A DNA stretch of 64,000 nucleotides from Hydrogenophaga intermedia (GTDB lineage: Bacteria > Pseudomonadota > Gammaproteobacteria > Burkholderiales > Burkholderiaceae_C). Both the position numbers and the translations under genes were made by a program. The stretch lies in contig NZ_CCAE010000026.1 of the NCBI RefSeq assembly GCF_000723405.1, forward strand, positions 1 through 64,000, in the 5' to 3' direction. Below are positions 39,480-50,815 of the stretch, piece by piece. Positions within the stretch are counted from its first letter, which is position 1, and every line of letters starts with the position of its first letter. The notes under the pieces are model-generated. The model saw only the letters and a list, made by a program, of their open reading frames with translations. It was not told the origin of the DNA and searched no databases.

Positions 39480-40007
39480 GTGACGAAAACCGCTCGCAAA
39501 CCATCGGCACGCAAGCCTTCCCCGGCCAAGAGCAGCGACGCGCGCCGCATCCAGACGCGTCGCTCGGGCGTGCACGGCAAAGGCGTGTTCGCGCTGGTGG
39601 ACCTGGCCCCAGGCGAAACGCTGATCGAGTACACGGGCGAGATCATCACGTGGACGGAAGCACTGGAGCGCCACCCGCACGACCCGAACGACCCCAACCA
39701 CACCTTCTACTTCCACATCGACGAAGACCGCGTGATCGACGCCAAGTACGGCGGCAACTCGGCGCGCTGGATCAACCACAGCTGCAAGCCCAATTGCGAG
39801 GCCGACATCGAAGACGGCCGCGTGTTCATCCGCTCGCTGCGCGCCATCGAGGCCGGCGAGGAGTTGTTCTACGACTACGGCCTGGTGATCGATGAACCCC
39901 TGACGCCCAAGCTGAAGGCGCAGTACCCCTGCTGGTGCGGCGCCAAGAAGTGCCGCGGCACGCTGCTGGCGCCCAAGCGCGGCGGACGCGCCACGAAGCT
40001 GGGGTGA
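39480..40007 (+). CDS. SET-domain protein-lysine methyltransferase
   Basis: Small 175-aa SET enzyme. A basic tail (about 2-28; KTARKPSARKPSPAKSS) precedes the SET domain. The SAM-binding GVHGKGVFA is at 31-39 and WINHSCKPNC at 97-106. The catalytic-type tyrosine region YDYG is at 131-134. A post-SET zinc motif follows with Cys151, Cys153 and Cys158 (CWCGAKKC). All motifs look intact, so it is probably active on protein lysines. No ATG is in the right place; GTG at 39480 is the best start. The divergent neighbour encodes a topoisomerase with a Lys-rich tail, which is an attractive substrate candidate. Confidence 0.85.
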   Translation: MTKTARKPSARKPSPAKSSDARRIQTRRSGVHGKGVFALVDLAPGETLIEYTGEIITWTEALERHPHDPNDPNHTFYFHIDEDRVIDAKYGGNSARWINHSCKPNCEADIEDGRVFIRSLRAIEAGEELFYDYGLVIDEPLTPKLKAQYPCWCGAKKCRGTLLAPKRGGRATKLG

Positions 40008-40059
40008 ACGTGAAGCACCCCCTGCGCCGCGGGTTGCGCGATGCGCGATGGAACCCTGA

Positions 40060-40863
40060 ATGATCACGACTGCCTCGCTTGCGGGAGGCGCCGAGGCCAT
40101 CTGGCAGGCGGTGGTGCCCGACCTGCCGGGCTTCACGGTCGAGGTGCTCGAGGAGATCGACTCCACCAACACCGAGCTCATGCGCCGCGCGCGCGCGGCA
40201 GCGCTCGATCCGGTGCTGCTGGTGGCCGAGCGCCAAACCGCCGGGCGAGGCCGCCTCGGTCGTGGCTGGCACAGCCAGGCCGGGCAGTCGCTCACTTTTT
40301 CGCTGGGTCTGTCGCTGGCGCCGCGCAGTTGGTCGGGCCTCTCGCTCGTGGTGGGGTTGAGCCTGGCCGAGCAGTTGCACGCGGATGTGCGGTTGAAGTG
40401 GCCGAACGACCTCTGGCTCATGGGCCGCAAGCTCGGCGGCATCCTGGTGGAAACGGCGGGCCACGCCGATGAGCGCGAGGGACCACGATCGGTGGTGATT
40501 GGCGTGGGCATCAACGTGGCGCGGCCGGCCGAGGCCGCACTGGCCAACGCGCCGGCCGGCCCGATGGGCGCCATGCCGCCGGCCGGCCTGGCCGAGGTCG
40601 AGATGGGCGTGACCGCCGCCGAGTTGCTGCCTCGCCTGGTGCCCCCCCTGGTGCGCGATGTGCAGAGCTTCGCGGCCGAAGGCTTCGCGCCCTTCGCGTC
40701 GCGCTTCGCGGCGCGCGACGCGCTGAAGGACCGCGAGCTGCGCCTGAGCGACGGCACCACAGGCACCGCCTGCGGCGTCGCCGAGGACGGCGCGCTGCTG
40801 GTGAGGGTGAACGGCCAGTTGCGCCGTGTGGACAGCGCGGAAGTGAGCGTGCGCCCATGCTGA
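40060..40863 (+). CDS. birA: Biotin-[acetyl-CoA carboxylase] ligase
   Basis: Biotin protein ligase of 267 aa that attaches biotin to the AccB carrier. The catalytic motif GRGRLGRGWHSQAGQSLTF and the KWPNDL and KLGGILVE blocks are present, then a C-terminal SH3-like domain. There is no N-terminal helix-turn-helix, so this is the monofunctional form without repressor activity. Its end overlaps the following SPOR gene by seven bases. Confidence 0.93.
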   Translation: MITTASLAGGAEAIWQAVVPDLPGFTVEVLEEIDSTNTELMRRARAAALDPVLLVAERQTAGRGRLGRGWHSQAGQSLTFSLGLSLAPRSWSGLSLVVGLSLAEQLHADVRLKWPNDLWLMGRKLGGILVETAGHADEREGPRSVVIGVGINVARPAEAALANAPAGPMGAMPPAGLAEVEMGVTAAELLPRLVPPLVRDVQSFAAEGFAPFASRFAARDALKDRELRLSDGTTGTACGVAEDGALLVRVNGQLRRVDSAEVSVRPC

Positions 40864-41648
40864 GGTGGGCGATAGCAGTGCTGCTGCTGGCCAATGGCCT
40901 GTACTTCGCCTGGACCCAAGGCCACCTCGTGGCGATCGGCTTTCCGCCGCCGAGCGACCCGCGCGAGCCGCAGCGCCTGACGAAGCAGATCGCACCGGAG
41001 AGCGTGCGTCTGCTCAATGGGCCGCGCGGCGCCGAGCCCCCCGCGAACACGCCGCCAGCGCGTCCTGCACCGGCCCCCGCCTCCACACCCACGACCGAAC
41101 CGTCCCCGCCAACCAGCGCGACACCAGCGACCGCACCGGCACCCGCCGTGACATCCGCGTCGGCGCCCGCCAGCCCACCCCCTGCCAACGAACCGCGCGC
41201 CTGCTGGCAGGCCAGCGGCTTCACCCCCGAACAGGCCGAGCTGCTGCGTGCCGAGCTGCGCCTGCTCGGGCTGGGCCCCGGCGACTGGCAACTCAGCGAG
41301 ATCCGCAGCCCTGGCCGCTGGATCGTCTACATGGGGCGCTACGACAACGCCGAACAGGCGAATCGCAAGAAGGCCGAACTGCGCGGACTGGGCATCGACT
41401 TCCGTGACGTGAACACCAGCGGCTTGGCACCCGGCATCGCGTTGGGCACCTTCTCGAGCGAGGAGGCCGCGCAGGAGGGACTGCAACAGGCCGAGCGGCG
41501 CACCGTGCGCACGGCACGCGTGGTGCAGGAACGGGCCGAGAGCCTGAGTTATTCGCTGCGCCTGCCGGCCATCGGCGAGACGCTGCGCACCCGCATCGAG
41601 GGCCTGGGCCCAGCGATGGCGGGCCGCGGCCTTCAGCGCTGCGGCTGA
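40857..41648 (+). CDS. SPOR-domain membrane protein
   Basis: Predicted bitopic envelope protein of 263 aa. A short N-terminal transmembrane helix (about 4-22) leads into a Pro/Ala/Thr-rich linker (about 45-110). A SPOR-like region follows (about 115-200; CWQASGFTPEQAELLRAELR, RWIVYMGRYDNAEQANRKK). SPOR domains bind denuded peptidoglycan at division sites. Coupled to birA by overlap, as often seen in Burkholderiales; no functional link to biotin is implied. Confidence 0.8.
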   Translation: MLRWAIAVLLLANGLYFAWTQGHLVAIGFPPPSDPREPQRLTKQIAPESVRLLNGPRGAEPPANTPPARPAPAPASTPTTEPSPPTSATPATAPAPAVTSASAPASPPPANEPRACWQASGFTPEQAELLRAELRLLGLGPGDWQLSEIRSPGRWIVYMGRYDNAEQANRKKAELRGLGIDFRDVNTSGLAPGIALGTFSSEEAAQEGLQQAERRTVRTARVVQERAESLSYSLRLPAIGETLRTRIEGLGPAMAGRGLQRCG

Positions 41649-41664
41649 GCCCTGGCGCAGCGGT

Positions 41665-43584
41665 TCAACGTCGGCGACGCGCCCGCAGCAGGCCGGCACT
41701 CCAGACCGCCAGCGCCAGCGCCCACCAACCACCGAAGGCGCCACCACCACCGCCACCGGCGCTGGTGGCCGGCGGCGGCGGCGGCGGCGCCACCGCGCGT
41801 ACAACGACGGCGTCGCTGCCGACCTTGCCGTTGCTATCGGTGACCGCGAGGCGGAACACCCAGCGGCCTTCCACGGCGGGCAACTGAAGGCTGGTCAGCG
41901 CCTGCGTGTTGCCCGGGATCACCACCGCCGGGCCGCTCTCCAGCGACCATTGGTGGCTGGCGATGGTGGCCCCCCCCAGCGCCACGCTGGAGCGGCCATC
42001 GAGCGCGATGACGGCGCCTGGCACGACCTGGCCTATGGGCTGGATCACTGCGGCCGGCCCGGTGGCGAGCTGCAGCGCGCTGTTCGCATCGAGCAGGCCC
42101 GCACCACAGGTGGCGGCGGTGCAATTGCAGGCGCCGTTGTTGACTGTGCTGCAGACCGGCCCCCCCGGCCCCAAGGGCTGCAGGTGCGGTCGGACCCCCG
42201 CCCGCATGCGCTCGATCAGGGCGTGCGGCGTGAGGGCCGGGTTGCGCTCGAGCATGAGGCTGGCCACACCTGCGGCCAGGGGCGCGGAGAAACTGGTGCC
42301 CTGCTTGTAGCCGTAGGTTTCAACGCCCGGCGTGGTAAAGCCCGAGTCCGAGGTGGCGTAGAGCAGGTTGTTGGGAAAGTTCTCCAGTGATCCGCCGGGC
42401 GCGGACAGTGCCACGTTGCCTCCGAAGCTGGAGTAATCGGCCTTGGCGCCATCGCGACGCACGGCGGCCACGGCCATCACCCCATCGCAATCGGCCGGGC
42501 GTGTGAGCGGTGCCGAGTTGTTGCCGGCCGCCACCACGAGCAAGGCGCCGGCGGTAGTCACGTCGTCCACGGTCTCCTGGTAAGCCGCACTGCAGGCGCT
42601 GCTGCCGCTGAAACTCAGGTTGATCACCTTCGCCGGGTTGGGGTTGGCCGGCGCACCCGCCACGGGCAGACCCGCAGCCCAGCGCACGCCATCGAGCAAA
42701 TCGGACACCAGCGCGCCGCACTTGCCCGACACGCGCACTGGCAGGATCTTCGCCTGCCAGTTGATGCCTGCCACGCCTGGGCCGTTGTTGGTCGACGCCG
42801 CGATCTGCCCAGCGATGAAGGTACCGTGCCAGGAACTGAAGCCCGCGTCGCAGCCAGCGAACAGCGGGTTGTTGTCCCGTTCCGTGGGCGTGACCCAGTC
42901 GCCCGGGTCGGTCGGATCGGCGTCGCGACCATCGCCGTCATTGGCCACGTGCAACTCGCTGACGAAATCGTGACCAGGCACGAGCTTGCCGGCCAGATCC
43001 GAGTGGGTCAGCCGCACGCCGCTGTCGACCACCGCCACCACGGTGGTGCCGAGGCCGGTGGTGACGTCCCAGGCAGGCGTCAGGTTCAGCCCGGCCAGCT
43101 CGGGAATGCCGTCGCCCGGACCGCGCAGGTACCACTGGTTGCCATAGCTCATGTCGTTGGGCGTCGCCTGCCGGCGCACCAGCACATTGGGCTCAACCCA
43201 GGCCACATCGGGGTGCAGGCGCACGCGGCGCATCGTGTCACCGAGGTCCTGGCCCTTCATCGGCCGGTCGAAGCGCAACAACGCCGCCCGGCCCGCTTCG
43301 CCCACCGACCGGGCCCGCACACCGGTGTCGCGGGCCAGTTGCTCGGTGCGCTCGCGCGAGCGCTGGCTGGCGCGTTGCCAGGCGCTGGCCATGCGGGCGC
43401 GGCGATCGGCCCAGGGACCACGGTCGGTCTCTTCGCGGCTCAGCGGGTTGACGCCATCGCGGTAACCCACGATGAGGCCGAAGGCCACCGGCTCGCCCCC
43501 GGCCACGGGCGACGCGGCGAACGACCCGCCCGCCGCCAAACCGATCAGTGCCAGAACCCCGGCGCGCAACATGTTGGCAAACAT
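41665..43584 (-). CDS. S8 subtilisin-like protease with GlyGly-CTERM-like tail
   Basis: Secreted serine protease of 639 aa. A signal peptide is at 1-23 (GVLALIGLAAGGSFA). An inhibitor-like pro-region follows to about 140. The S8 triad is Asp187 (VVDSGV), His253 (HGTFIAG) and Ser431 (GTSFSAP), with an oxyanion Asn near 355 (AAGNNS). A PKD/Ig-like domain is at about 515-600. The last 32 residues are a Gly run, a hydrophobic helix and RARRRR, the GlyGly-CTERM pattern. That predicts processing by the rhombosortase-like protease encoded at 12090-12689. Upstream in-frame sequence before the signal peptide was left out. It is convergent with the SPOR gene. Confidence 0.92.
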   Translation of the reverse strand: MFANMLRAGVLALIGLAAGGSFAASPVAGGEPVAFGLIVGYRDGVNPLSREETDRGPWADRRARMASAWQRASQRSRERTEQLARDTGVRARSVGEAGRAALLRFDRPMKGQDLGDTMRRVRLHPDVAWVEPNVLVRRQATPNDMSYGNQWYLRGPGDGIPELAGLNLTPAWDVTTGLGTTVVAVVDSGVRLTHSDLAGKLVPGHDFVSELHVANDGDGRDADPTDPGDWVTPTERDNNPLFAGCDAGFSSWHGTFIAGQIAASTNNGPGVAGINWQAKILPVRVSGKCGALVSDLLDGVRWAAGLPVAGAPANPNPAKVINLSFSGSSACSAAYQETVDDVTTAGALLVVAAGNNSAPLTRPADCDGVMAVAAVRRDGAKADYSSFGGNVALSAPGGSLENFPNNLLYATSDSGFTTPGVETYGYKQGTSFSAPLAAGVASLMLERNPALTPHALIERMRAGVRPHLQPLGPGGPVCSTVNNGACNCTAATCGAGLLDANSALQLATGPAAVIQPIGQVVPGAVIALDGRSSVALGGATIASHQWSLESGPAVVIPGNTQALTSLQLPAVEGRWVFRLAVTDSNGKVGSDAVVVRAVAPPPPPPATSAGGGGGGAFGGWWALALAVWSAGLLRARRRR

Positions 43585-43676
43585 TCGGGGTTTGTAGCAC
43601 GCGCCAGCGGGCGTTTTGGCCCCCGGACGACCGGCACCTTGGGGGATTTCCCCAGACGGTTGCAACTGATACGTGA

Positions 43677-44576
43677 TCAGCAGACGGCCGGTCGCGGGCG
43701 CAGGCCGTCGAACCAGGCCACGGCTTCGTTCCACAGCGGCTGGGCGCGGGGACGGAAGTAGCCCATGTGCCCGATCGGCCCCAGACCTTCGAGGCGCGAG
43801 TCCAGCGTGACCGCCTTGACGGGCGCGTTGCGGTAGCCGGCCATGAAGGCGTCGCGCGAGGCCGGTGGCGCCCAGGCGTCGTCGAGCGCATTCACGGCCA
43901 CGATGGGGAACCGCACCGCGTCGAAGCGTGCAGTGACCTCGCGCATCTGCGGGTCATCGAAGAAGTAGCGCGGGAAGCGGCACCAGTGGCGCCACTGGCG
44001 ATAGACGTCGATCGGCAGGTCCTCGCCCATGCCGAGCTTGCTCCAGGGCAGGTAACCGGCCACGCGCGTCGCCACCGGGCCGATGAGGTTCCACATGAGC
44101 TGCACGCGCAAGCGCTCCAGCGGAGGCATCCAGCCGTGCCAGCCGGCGCCAGTGGCGAAGGTGTAGGCCGCGTCCACGTGCTCGGGGTGCGGCAGCAGGC
44201 CCAGGGCATGGCCACCGTAGGAGTGGCCCACCAGCCACAGCGGCACATCGGGCTGGCGCATGGCAGCCACGGCGGCGGCCAGGTCCAGCCGACCCCAGTC
44301 GAGGTAGTCCATGCGAAAGCCCTTGAGCGTCTTGGGCGCGGAGCGGCCGATGCCCCGGTAGTCGAGCGTGAGCACGTCGACGCCCTGTGCCGCGACGTGC
44401 TGGGCGAAGCGCTTGTAGAAGCCTTGCGGCACCGCCGTGGCACCGCCGACCACCAGATGGGCGCGCGGCGGCACGGGGCTGCGGTAGCGATGGGCCGCCA
44501 GCGGGTAGCCGTCGGCGGCGGTGAGGGTGAGCGGCTCGATGCGCACGGCATCGGTGTCCGGGGCGGTCGGGTTCAT
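43677..44576 (-). CDS. Alpha/beta-hydrolase
   Basis: Cytoplasmic serine hydrolase of 299 aa. The nucleophile is Ser119 in VGHSYGG, and HMGYFRP near the C-terminus offers the catalytic His. It resembles the serine-aminopeptidase-S33/YheT-like group of uncharacterised hydrolases. Its ATG overlaps the tetR stop by four bases (ATGA), so the TetR protein probably controls it. The natural substrate is unknown. Confidence 0.85.
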   Translation of the reverse strand: MNPTAPDTDAVRIEPLTLTAADGYPLAAHRYRSPVPPRAHLVVGGATAVPQGFYKRFAQHVAAQGVDVLTLDYRGIGRSAPKTLKGFRMDYLDWGRLDLAAAVAAMRQPDVPLWLVGHSYGGHALGLLPHPEHVDAAYTFATGAGWHGWMPPLERLRVQLMWNLIGPVATRVAGYLPWSKLGMGEDLPIDVYRQWRHWCRFPRYFFDDPQMREVTARFDAVRFPIVAVNALDDAWAPPASRDAFMAGYRNAPVKAVTLDSRLEGLGPIGHMGYFRPRAQPLWNEAVAWFDGLRPRPAVC

Positions 44577-45193
44577 GGCGAAGGCTCCTGAAGGGCGTTC
44601 GAAGAGGGGCTGGCCAACAGGGCCAGCAAGGTGTCGGTGGCGCGCTGGATGGGCTCCACGCTGTGCGCGACGCGTGACTGCAGCAGCCCGCCTTCGTAGG
44701 CGGCGACGATCAGCGCGGCCAGGCCCAGCGCGCGCTCGGCGGGCAGGCCCGCGTTGACCAACCCCTGGGCGATGCGCTCGCGCACGCGTTCGAAGGCACG
44801 CGCCAGGGCCTCGCGCAGGGCCTGGTCCTCGGGTCGGGATTCGAGCGCCACCGTAGCCAATGGGCAACCGGCCTCGAAGCCGGTGTCCTGCAGCCGGGCA
44901 GTGGCCCCGGCGATCCAGCGGCGCATGGCCTGCAGCGGGTCCGGCGTGGTGGCGAGCAGCTTGTCGAGGCCGGCGGTCATGCGCACCACCACCTGATCGA
45001 TGGCAGCGACGGCCAGCTCCGTCTTGCCGCCGGGGAAGTGGTGGTACATCACGCCCTTGGGCGCCTGGGCGGCTTGCAGCAACTCGGTCAGGCCAATGCC
45101 GTGCAGGCCGCGGCGGCGCAGGGCGTCCGTCATGGCGGCGATCAGGCGTTCGCGGGCGGGCTCGAAAGGCGGCGGGGCGGGCATGCGGGGCAT
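44573..45193 (-). CDS. TetR-family repressor (LmrA/YxaF-like)
   Basis: Repressor of 206 aa. The helix-turn-helix (about 25-55) includes [22 protein letters not shown], followed by [12 protein letters not shown]. This is characteristic of the LmrA/YxaF/NemR-like group. The C-terminal ligand domain carries ETGCPLA-like [15 protein letters not shown] at 45193 (MPRMPAP) or at 45184 is possible. A perfect 12-base palindrome lies seven bases upstream of the start. The gene is divergent from an EmrE-type exporter, so a drug-responsive switch is plausible. Confidence 0.88.
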   Translation of the reverse strand: MPRMPAPPPFEPARERLIAAMTDALRRRGLHGIGLTELLQAAQAPKGVMYHHFPGGKTELAVAAIDQVVVRMTAGLDKLLATTPDPLQAMRRWIAGATARLQDTGFEAGCPLATVALESRPEDQALREALARAFERVRERIAQGLVNAGLPAERALGLAALIVAAYEGGLLQSRVAHSVEPIQRATDTLLALLASPSSNALQEPSP

Positions 45194-45199
45194 TGTCTG

Positions 45200-45211
45200 G
45201 ACCGATCGGTC
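45200..45211. promoter_or_regulatory. TetR-type operator palindrome
   Basis: GACCGATCGGTC is a perfect palindrome. On the minus strand it extends to TAGACCGATCGGTCCA, very like the operators of NemR/LmrA-type regulators. It overlaps the start region of tetR and could also control the divergent efflux gene, whose ATG is 122 bases away. Confidence 0.8.
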
Positions 45212-45333
45212 TAGCGTCAATGTCCGGCAGGTTCCGGCTGTCGTGCGCGCGACGCCCACCCACCCCCGCGCCGGGGACAGGGGACAATGCCCGGCCCGGG
45301 CGCACCACTTGCCCGATGCGCCGGCCACCCGTC

Positions 45334-45672
45334 ATGAACGCCACCGCCTACCTCTACCTCGGCATCGCCATCGTGGCCGAGGTCGCCGCCACCACCGCGC
45401 TCAAGGCCTCCGAGGGCTTCAGCCGCCTCTGGCCCAGCCTGGCGGTGGTGATCGGCTACGCCATCGCGTTCTATTTCCTTTCGCTCACCCTCAAGACCAT
45501 GCCCACGGGCATCGCGTATGCCATCTGGTCGGGGGTGGGCATCGTGCTGATCTCGCTGCTGGGCTGGGTCGTGTACCGCCAGACACTGGACCTGCCGGCC
45601 CTGCTGGGCATGGGTCTGATCCTGGCGGGCGTGATGGTGATCAACCTGTTCTCCAAGAGCAGCGCGCATTGA
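45334..45672 (+). CDS. EmrE-type small multidrug resistance exporter
   Basis: Four-helix membrane protein of 112 aa that would export cationic drugs against protons. The essential Glu16 lies in [34 protein letters not shown] is the signature of the QacE/EmrE branch, not the guanidine-exporter branch. It acts as an antiparallel dimer. It is divergent from the tetR-hydrolase pair, and the shared palindrome suggests common regulation. It converges with gap. Confidence 0.92.
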   Translation: MNATAYLYLGIAIVAEVAATTALKASEGFSRLWPSLAVVIGYAIAFYFLSLTLKTMPTGIAYAIWSGVGIVLISLLGWVVYRQTLDLPALLGMGLILAGVMVINLFSKSSAH

Positions 45673-45685
45673 AAGCGCGGCCATG

Positions 45686-45706
45686 AAAAAGGCGCCCGAA
45701 GGCGCC
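45686..45706 (-). terminator. Intrinsic terminator after gap
   Basis: On the minus strand GGCGCC-TTCG-GGCGCC is followed by TTTTT, 26 bases beyond the gap stop. The stable TTCG tetraloop supports a terminator. The same hairpin lies 14 bases past the emrE-like stop on the plus strand. Confidence 0.85.
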
Positions 45707-45731
45707 TCTCCCGCGAAACGGCACGCCGGCC

Positions 45732-48822
<3,091 letters not shown>

Positions 48823-48981
48823 GAAGACCTCGGGTGGGGTGGGGCGCGGCGTGGGCGCTTCGCGCGCCGCCCAGCCTGGGGAAAACCCCGGATTTTAGCG
48901 ACTGGGCCCGCGCCGGCCGGTCGCGCGGGGGGTATCGGCCATGGCTGCGGGGCGTGGTGGGTGGCCGTAGGATGGCCACCC

Positions 48982-49995
48982 ATGGCCGAACTGCCCTCCT
49001 CTGCGCTGCTGGCGATCTTCGCTGGCGCGGCGCTGGCAGTGTGGTGGGCCGGCGTGAGGCTCACCCAGGCCACCGACGCGCTGGACCAGGCCTTCGGCTG
49101 GGGCGAGGAGATGGGCGGCCTGGTGTTGCTGGCGCTGGTGACCAACCTGCCCGAGATCGCCATCACCGCCAGCGCCGCGCTGGGCGGGCGCGTGGAGGTG
49201 GCGGTGGCCAACCTGCTGGGCGGCGTGGCCATCCAGACCCTGCTGCTGGCGCTGTTCGACGCGGCGGGGCCGCGCGGTGCGGCCCCGCTGTCCACTCGCG
49301 TGGCCTCGCCGCAGGCGCTGGCCGAGGCGCTGCTGGTGGTGGCGCTGCTGGCCCTGGTGCTGGCGGGCCACTGGTTGCCGCCTGACGCCATCCGCTTCGG
49401 CGTCACGCCCGACGGCGCGCTGATTCTGCTCACCTGGCTCGGCGGCCTGCTGCTGGTGCGCCGGCTCACGCGGCGGCCGCCGGGCCACGCCCCGGCGCGG
49501 GAGCGGGGGCGTCCGGCGGGTTGCCTGCGCCGCGCCGCCCTCGTCTTCGTCGCTGGCGCCCTCGTCACCCTGATCGGCGGCGTGCTGCTGGAGCGCAGTG
49601 GCGACGTCCTGGCGCAGCGCTGGGGCATGGACGGCGTGCTGTTCGGCGCCACCGTGCTCGCGGCCTCGACCGCGCTACCCGAGGTCGCCACCGGCCTGGC
49701 CGCCATGTGGCGCGGAGAGCCGGCGCTGGCGGTGAGCGACATCCTCGGCGGCAACGCCCTGCTGCCCGTGCTGCTGGTGCTGGCCACCGCGCTGGCTGGC
49801 CAGGCGGTGATGCCCGGTGCCGGCATGGAGACGCTCTACATCACCGCCCTGGGTCTGTTGATGACGGGCGTGGTGGCGGCCGGCCTGCTGCTGCACCCGC
49901 GCCGCAAATGGCTGGGCATGGGCCTCGACAGTTGGGCGTTGTTGCTGGTCTATGCAATGGGCATGGTGGGCCTGTTCGCCCTGGCCGACCACTGA
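48982..49995 (+). CDS. CaCA-family sodium/calcium:cation antiporter
   Basis: Polytopic membrane protein of 337 aa. The two alpha-repeat regions of Na+/Ca2+ exchangers are recognisable: [18 protein letters not shown] with VANLLGG (first half), and [16 protein letters not shown] with [13 protein letters not shown] (second half). Each keeps the acidic ion-binding residue in the LPE motif. Ion specificity is not decided by sequence. A TAGGAT sequence ends nine bases before the ATG and no Shine-Dalgarno is visible. Divergent from tkt. Confidence 0.85.
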   Translation: MAELPSSALLAIFAGAALAVWWAGVRLTQATDALDQAFGWGEEMGGLVLLALVTNLPEIAITASAALGGRVEVAVANLLGGVAIQTLLLALFDAAGPRGAAPLSTRVASPQALAEALLVVALLALVLAGHWLPPDAIRFGVTPDGALILLTWLGGLLLVRRLTRRPPGHAPARERGRPAGCLRRAALVFVAGALVTLIGGVLLERSGDVLAQRWGMDGVLFGATVLAASTALPEVATGLAAMWRGEPALAVSDILGGNALLPVLLVLATALAGQAVMPGAGMETLYITALGLLMTGVVAAGLLLHPRRKWLGMGLDSWALLLVYAMGMVGLFALADH

Positions 49996-50037
49996 CGCGC
50001 CCCGAGGCGGCTACAGTGAGGGCTTCGTCCATCCACC

Positions 50038-50778
50038 ATGGCCCACCCCGCTCACGCCATCGTCCTGGCCGCCGGCCGCGGCAACCGCATGCGACCGCTG
50101 ACCGACCAGGTCCCCAAGCCGCTGCTGGTCGTGCAGGGCAAACCGCTGCTGCAATGGCACGCGGACGCACTGGCCGACGCCGGTTGCGTCGACTTGGTGA
50201 TCAACACGGCCTGGCTGGGCGAGCAGATCCCCGCGCACTTCGGCCCGCACCCGCGCAGCAGCGAGGGCCTGCCCATCGACATCGCCTACTCCGCAGAGGG
50301 CGAAGACTTCGGCTACGCGCTGGAGACGGCCGGCGGCATCGCGCGCGCGCTGCCGCTGCTGGGCGAGGTGTTCTGGGTGGTCGCGGGTGACGTCTTCGCG
50401 CCAGGCTTCCCCTTCGACCCCGACGCGCTGGCGCGCTTTGCGCGCGGCGACCGGCTGGCCCACCTGTGGCTGGTGCCCAACCCCGACCACAATCCGCGCG
50501 GCGATTTCGGCCTGAGCCCGGAGGGCCTGGCCCTCAACCTCGACGCGTCCCATGGTCAGCCCCGCTACACCTACAGCACCATCGGCCTGTTCCGCCGGGC
50601 ACTGTTCGAGGCGCCGTGGTTCGACATCCCGCCCGGCAACCCGCAAGGCCGCGCCGAGCCGCTGGCGCCCCTGCTGCGCCGCGCCATGGACGCGGGTCGG
50701 GTGAGCGCCGAGCTGTACGAAGGCCCCTGGATCGACGTCGGCACGCCGGATCGCCTGGCCGAACTGAACGCCCGCTGA
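50038..50778 (+). CDS. murU: N-acetylmuramate alpha-1-phosphate uridylyltransferase
   Basis: Nucleotidyltransferase of 246 aa. LAAGRGNRMRPLTDQVPKPL is the sugar-nucleotide pyrophosphorylase motif, and VVAGDVF holds the metal Asp. Length and the C-terminal PWIDVGTPDRLAELN fit MurU. MurU makes UDP-MurNAc from MurNAc-1-phosphate in the recycling shunt that bypasses MurA and lowers fosfomycin sensitivity. Its usual partner amgK is 11 kb away at 61988. pepP follows after 37 bases. Confidence 0.88.
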   Translation: MAHPAHAIVLAAGRGNRMRPLTDQVPKPLLVVQGKPLLQWHADALADAGCVDLVINTAWLGEQIPAHFGPHPRSSEGLPIDIAYSAEGEDFGYALETAGGIARALPLLGEVFWVVAGDVFAPGFPFDPDALARFARGDRLAHLWLVPNPDHNPRGDFGLSPEGLALNLDASHGQPRYTYSTIGLFRRALFEAPWFDIPPGNPQGRAEPLAPLLRRAMDAGRVSAELYEGPWIDVGTPDRLAELNAR

Positions 50779-50803
50779 TCCCCCGCGATTTGGCGCTTCC
50801 CGC

Positions 50804-50809
50804 CACAAT
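50804..50809 (+). promoter_or_regulatory. Possible -10 element of pepP (leaderless candidate)
   Basis: CACAAT ends seven bases before the pepP ATG with no Shine-Dalgarno in between. It resembles the arrangement at purB. Read-through from murU is the alternative. Confidence 0.3.
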
Positions 50810-50815
50810 GGCGCG

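Noticed and set aside
45212..45333. Guanidine (mini-ykkC) riboswitch before the EmrE-like gene
   Set aside because: I looked for paired hairpins with ACGR loops and found none. The protein also belongs to the drug-export branch, not the guanidine-export branch.
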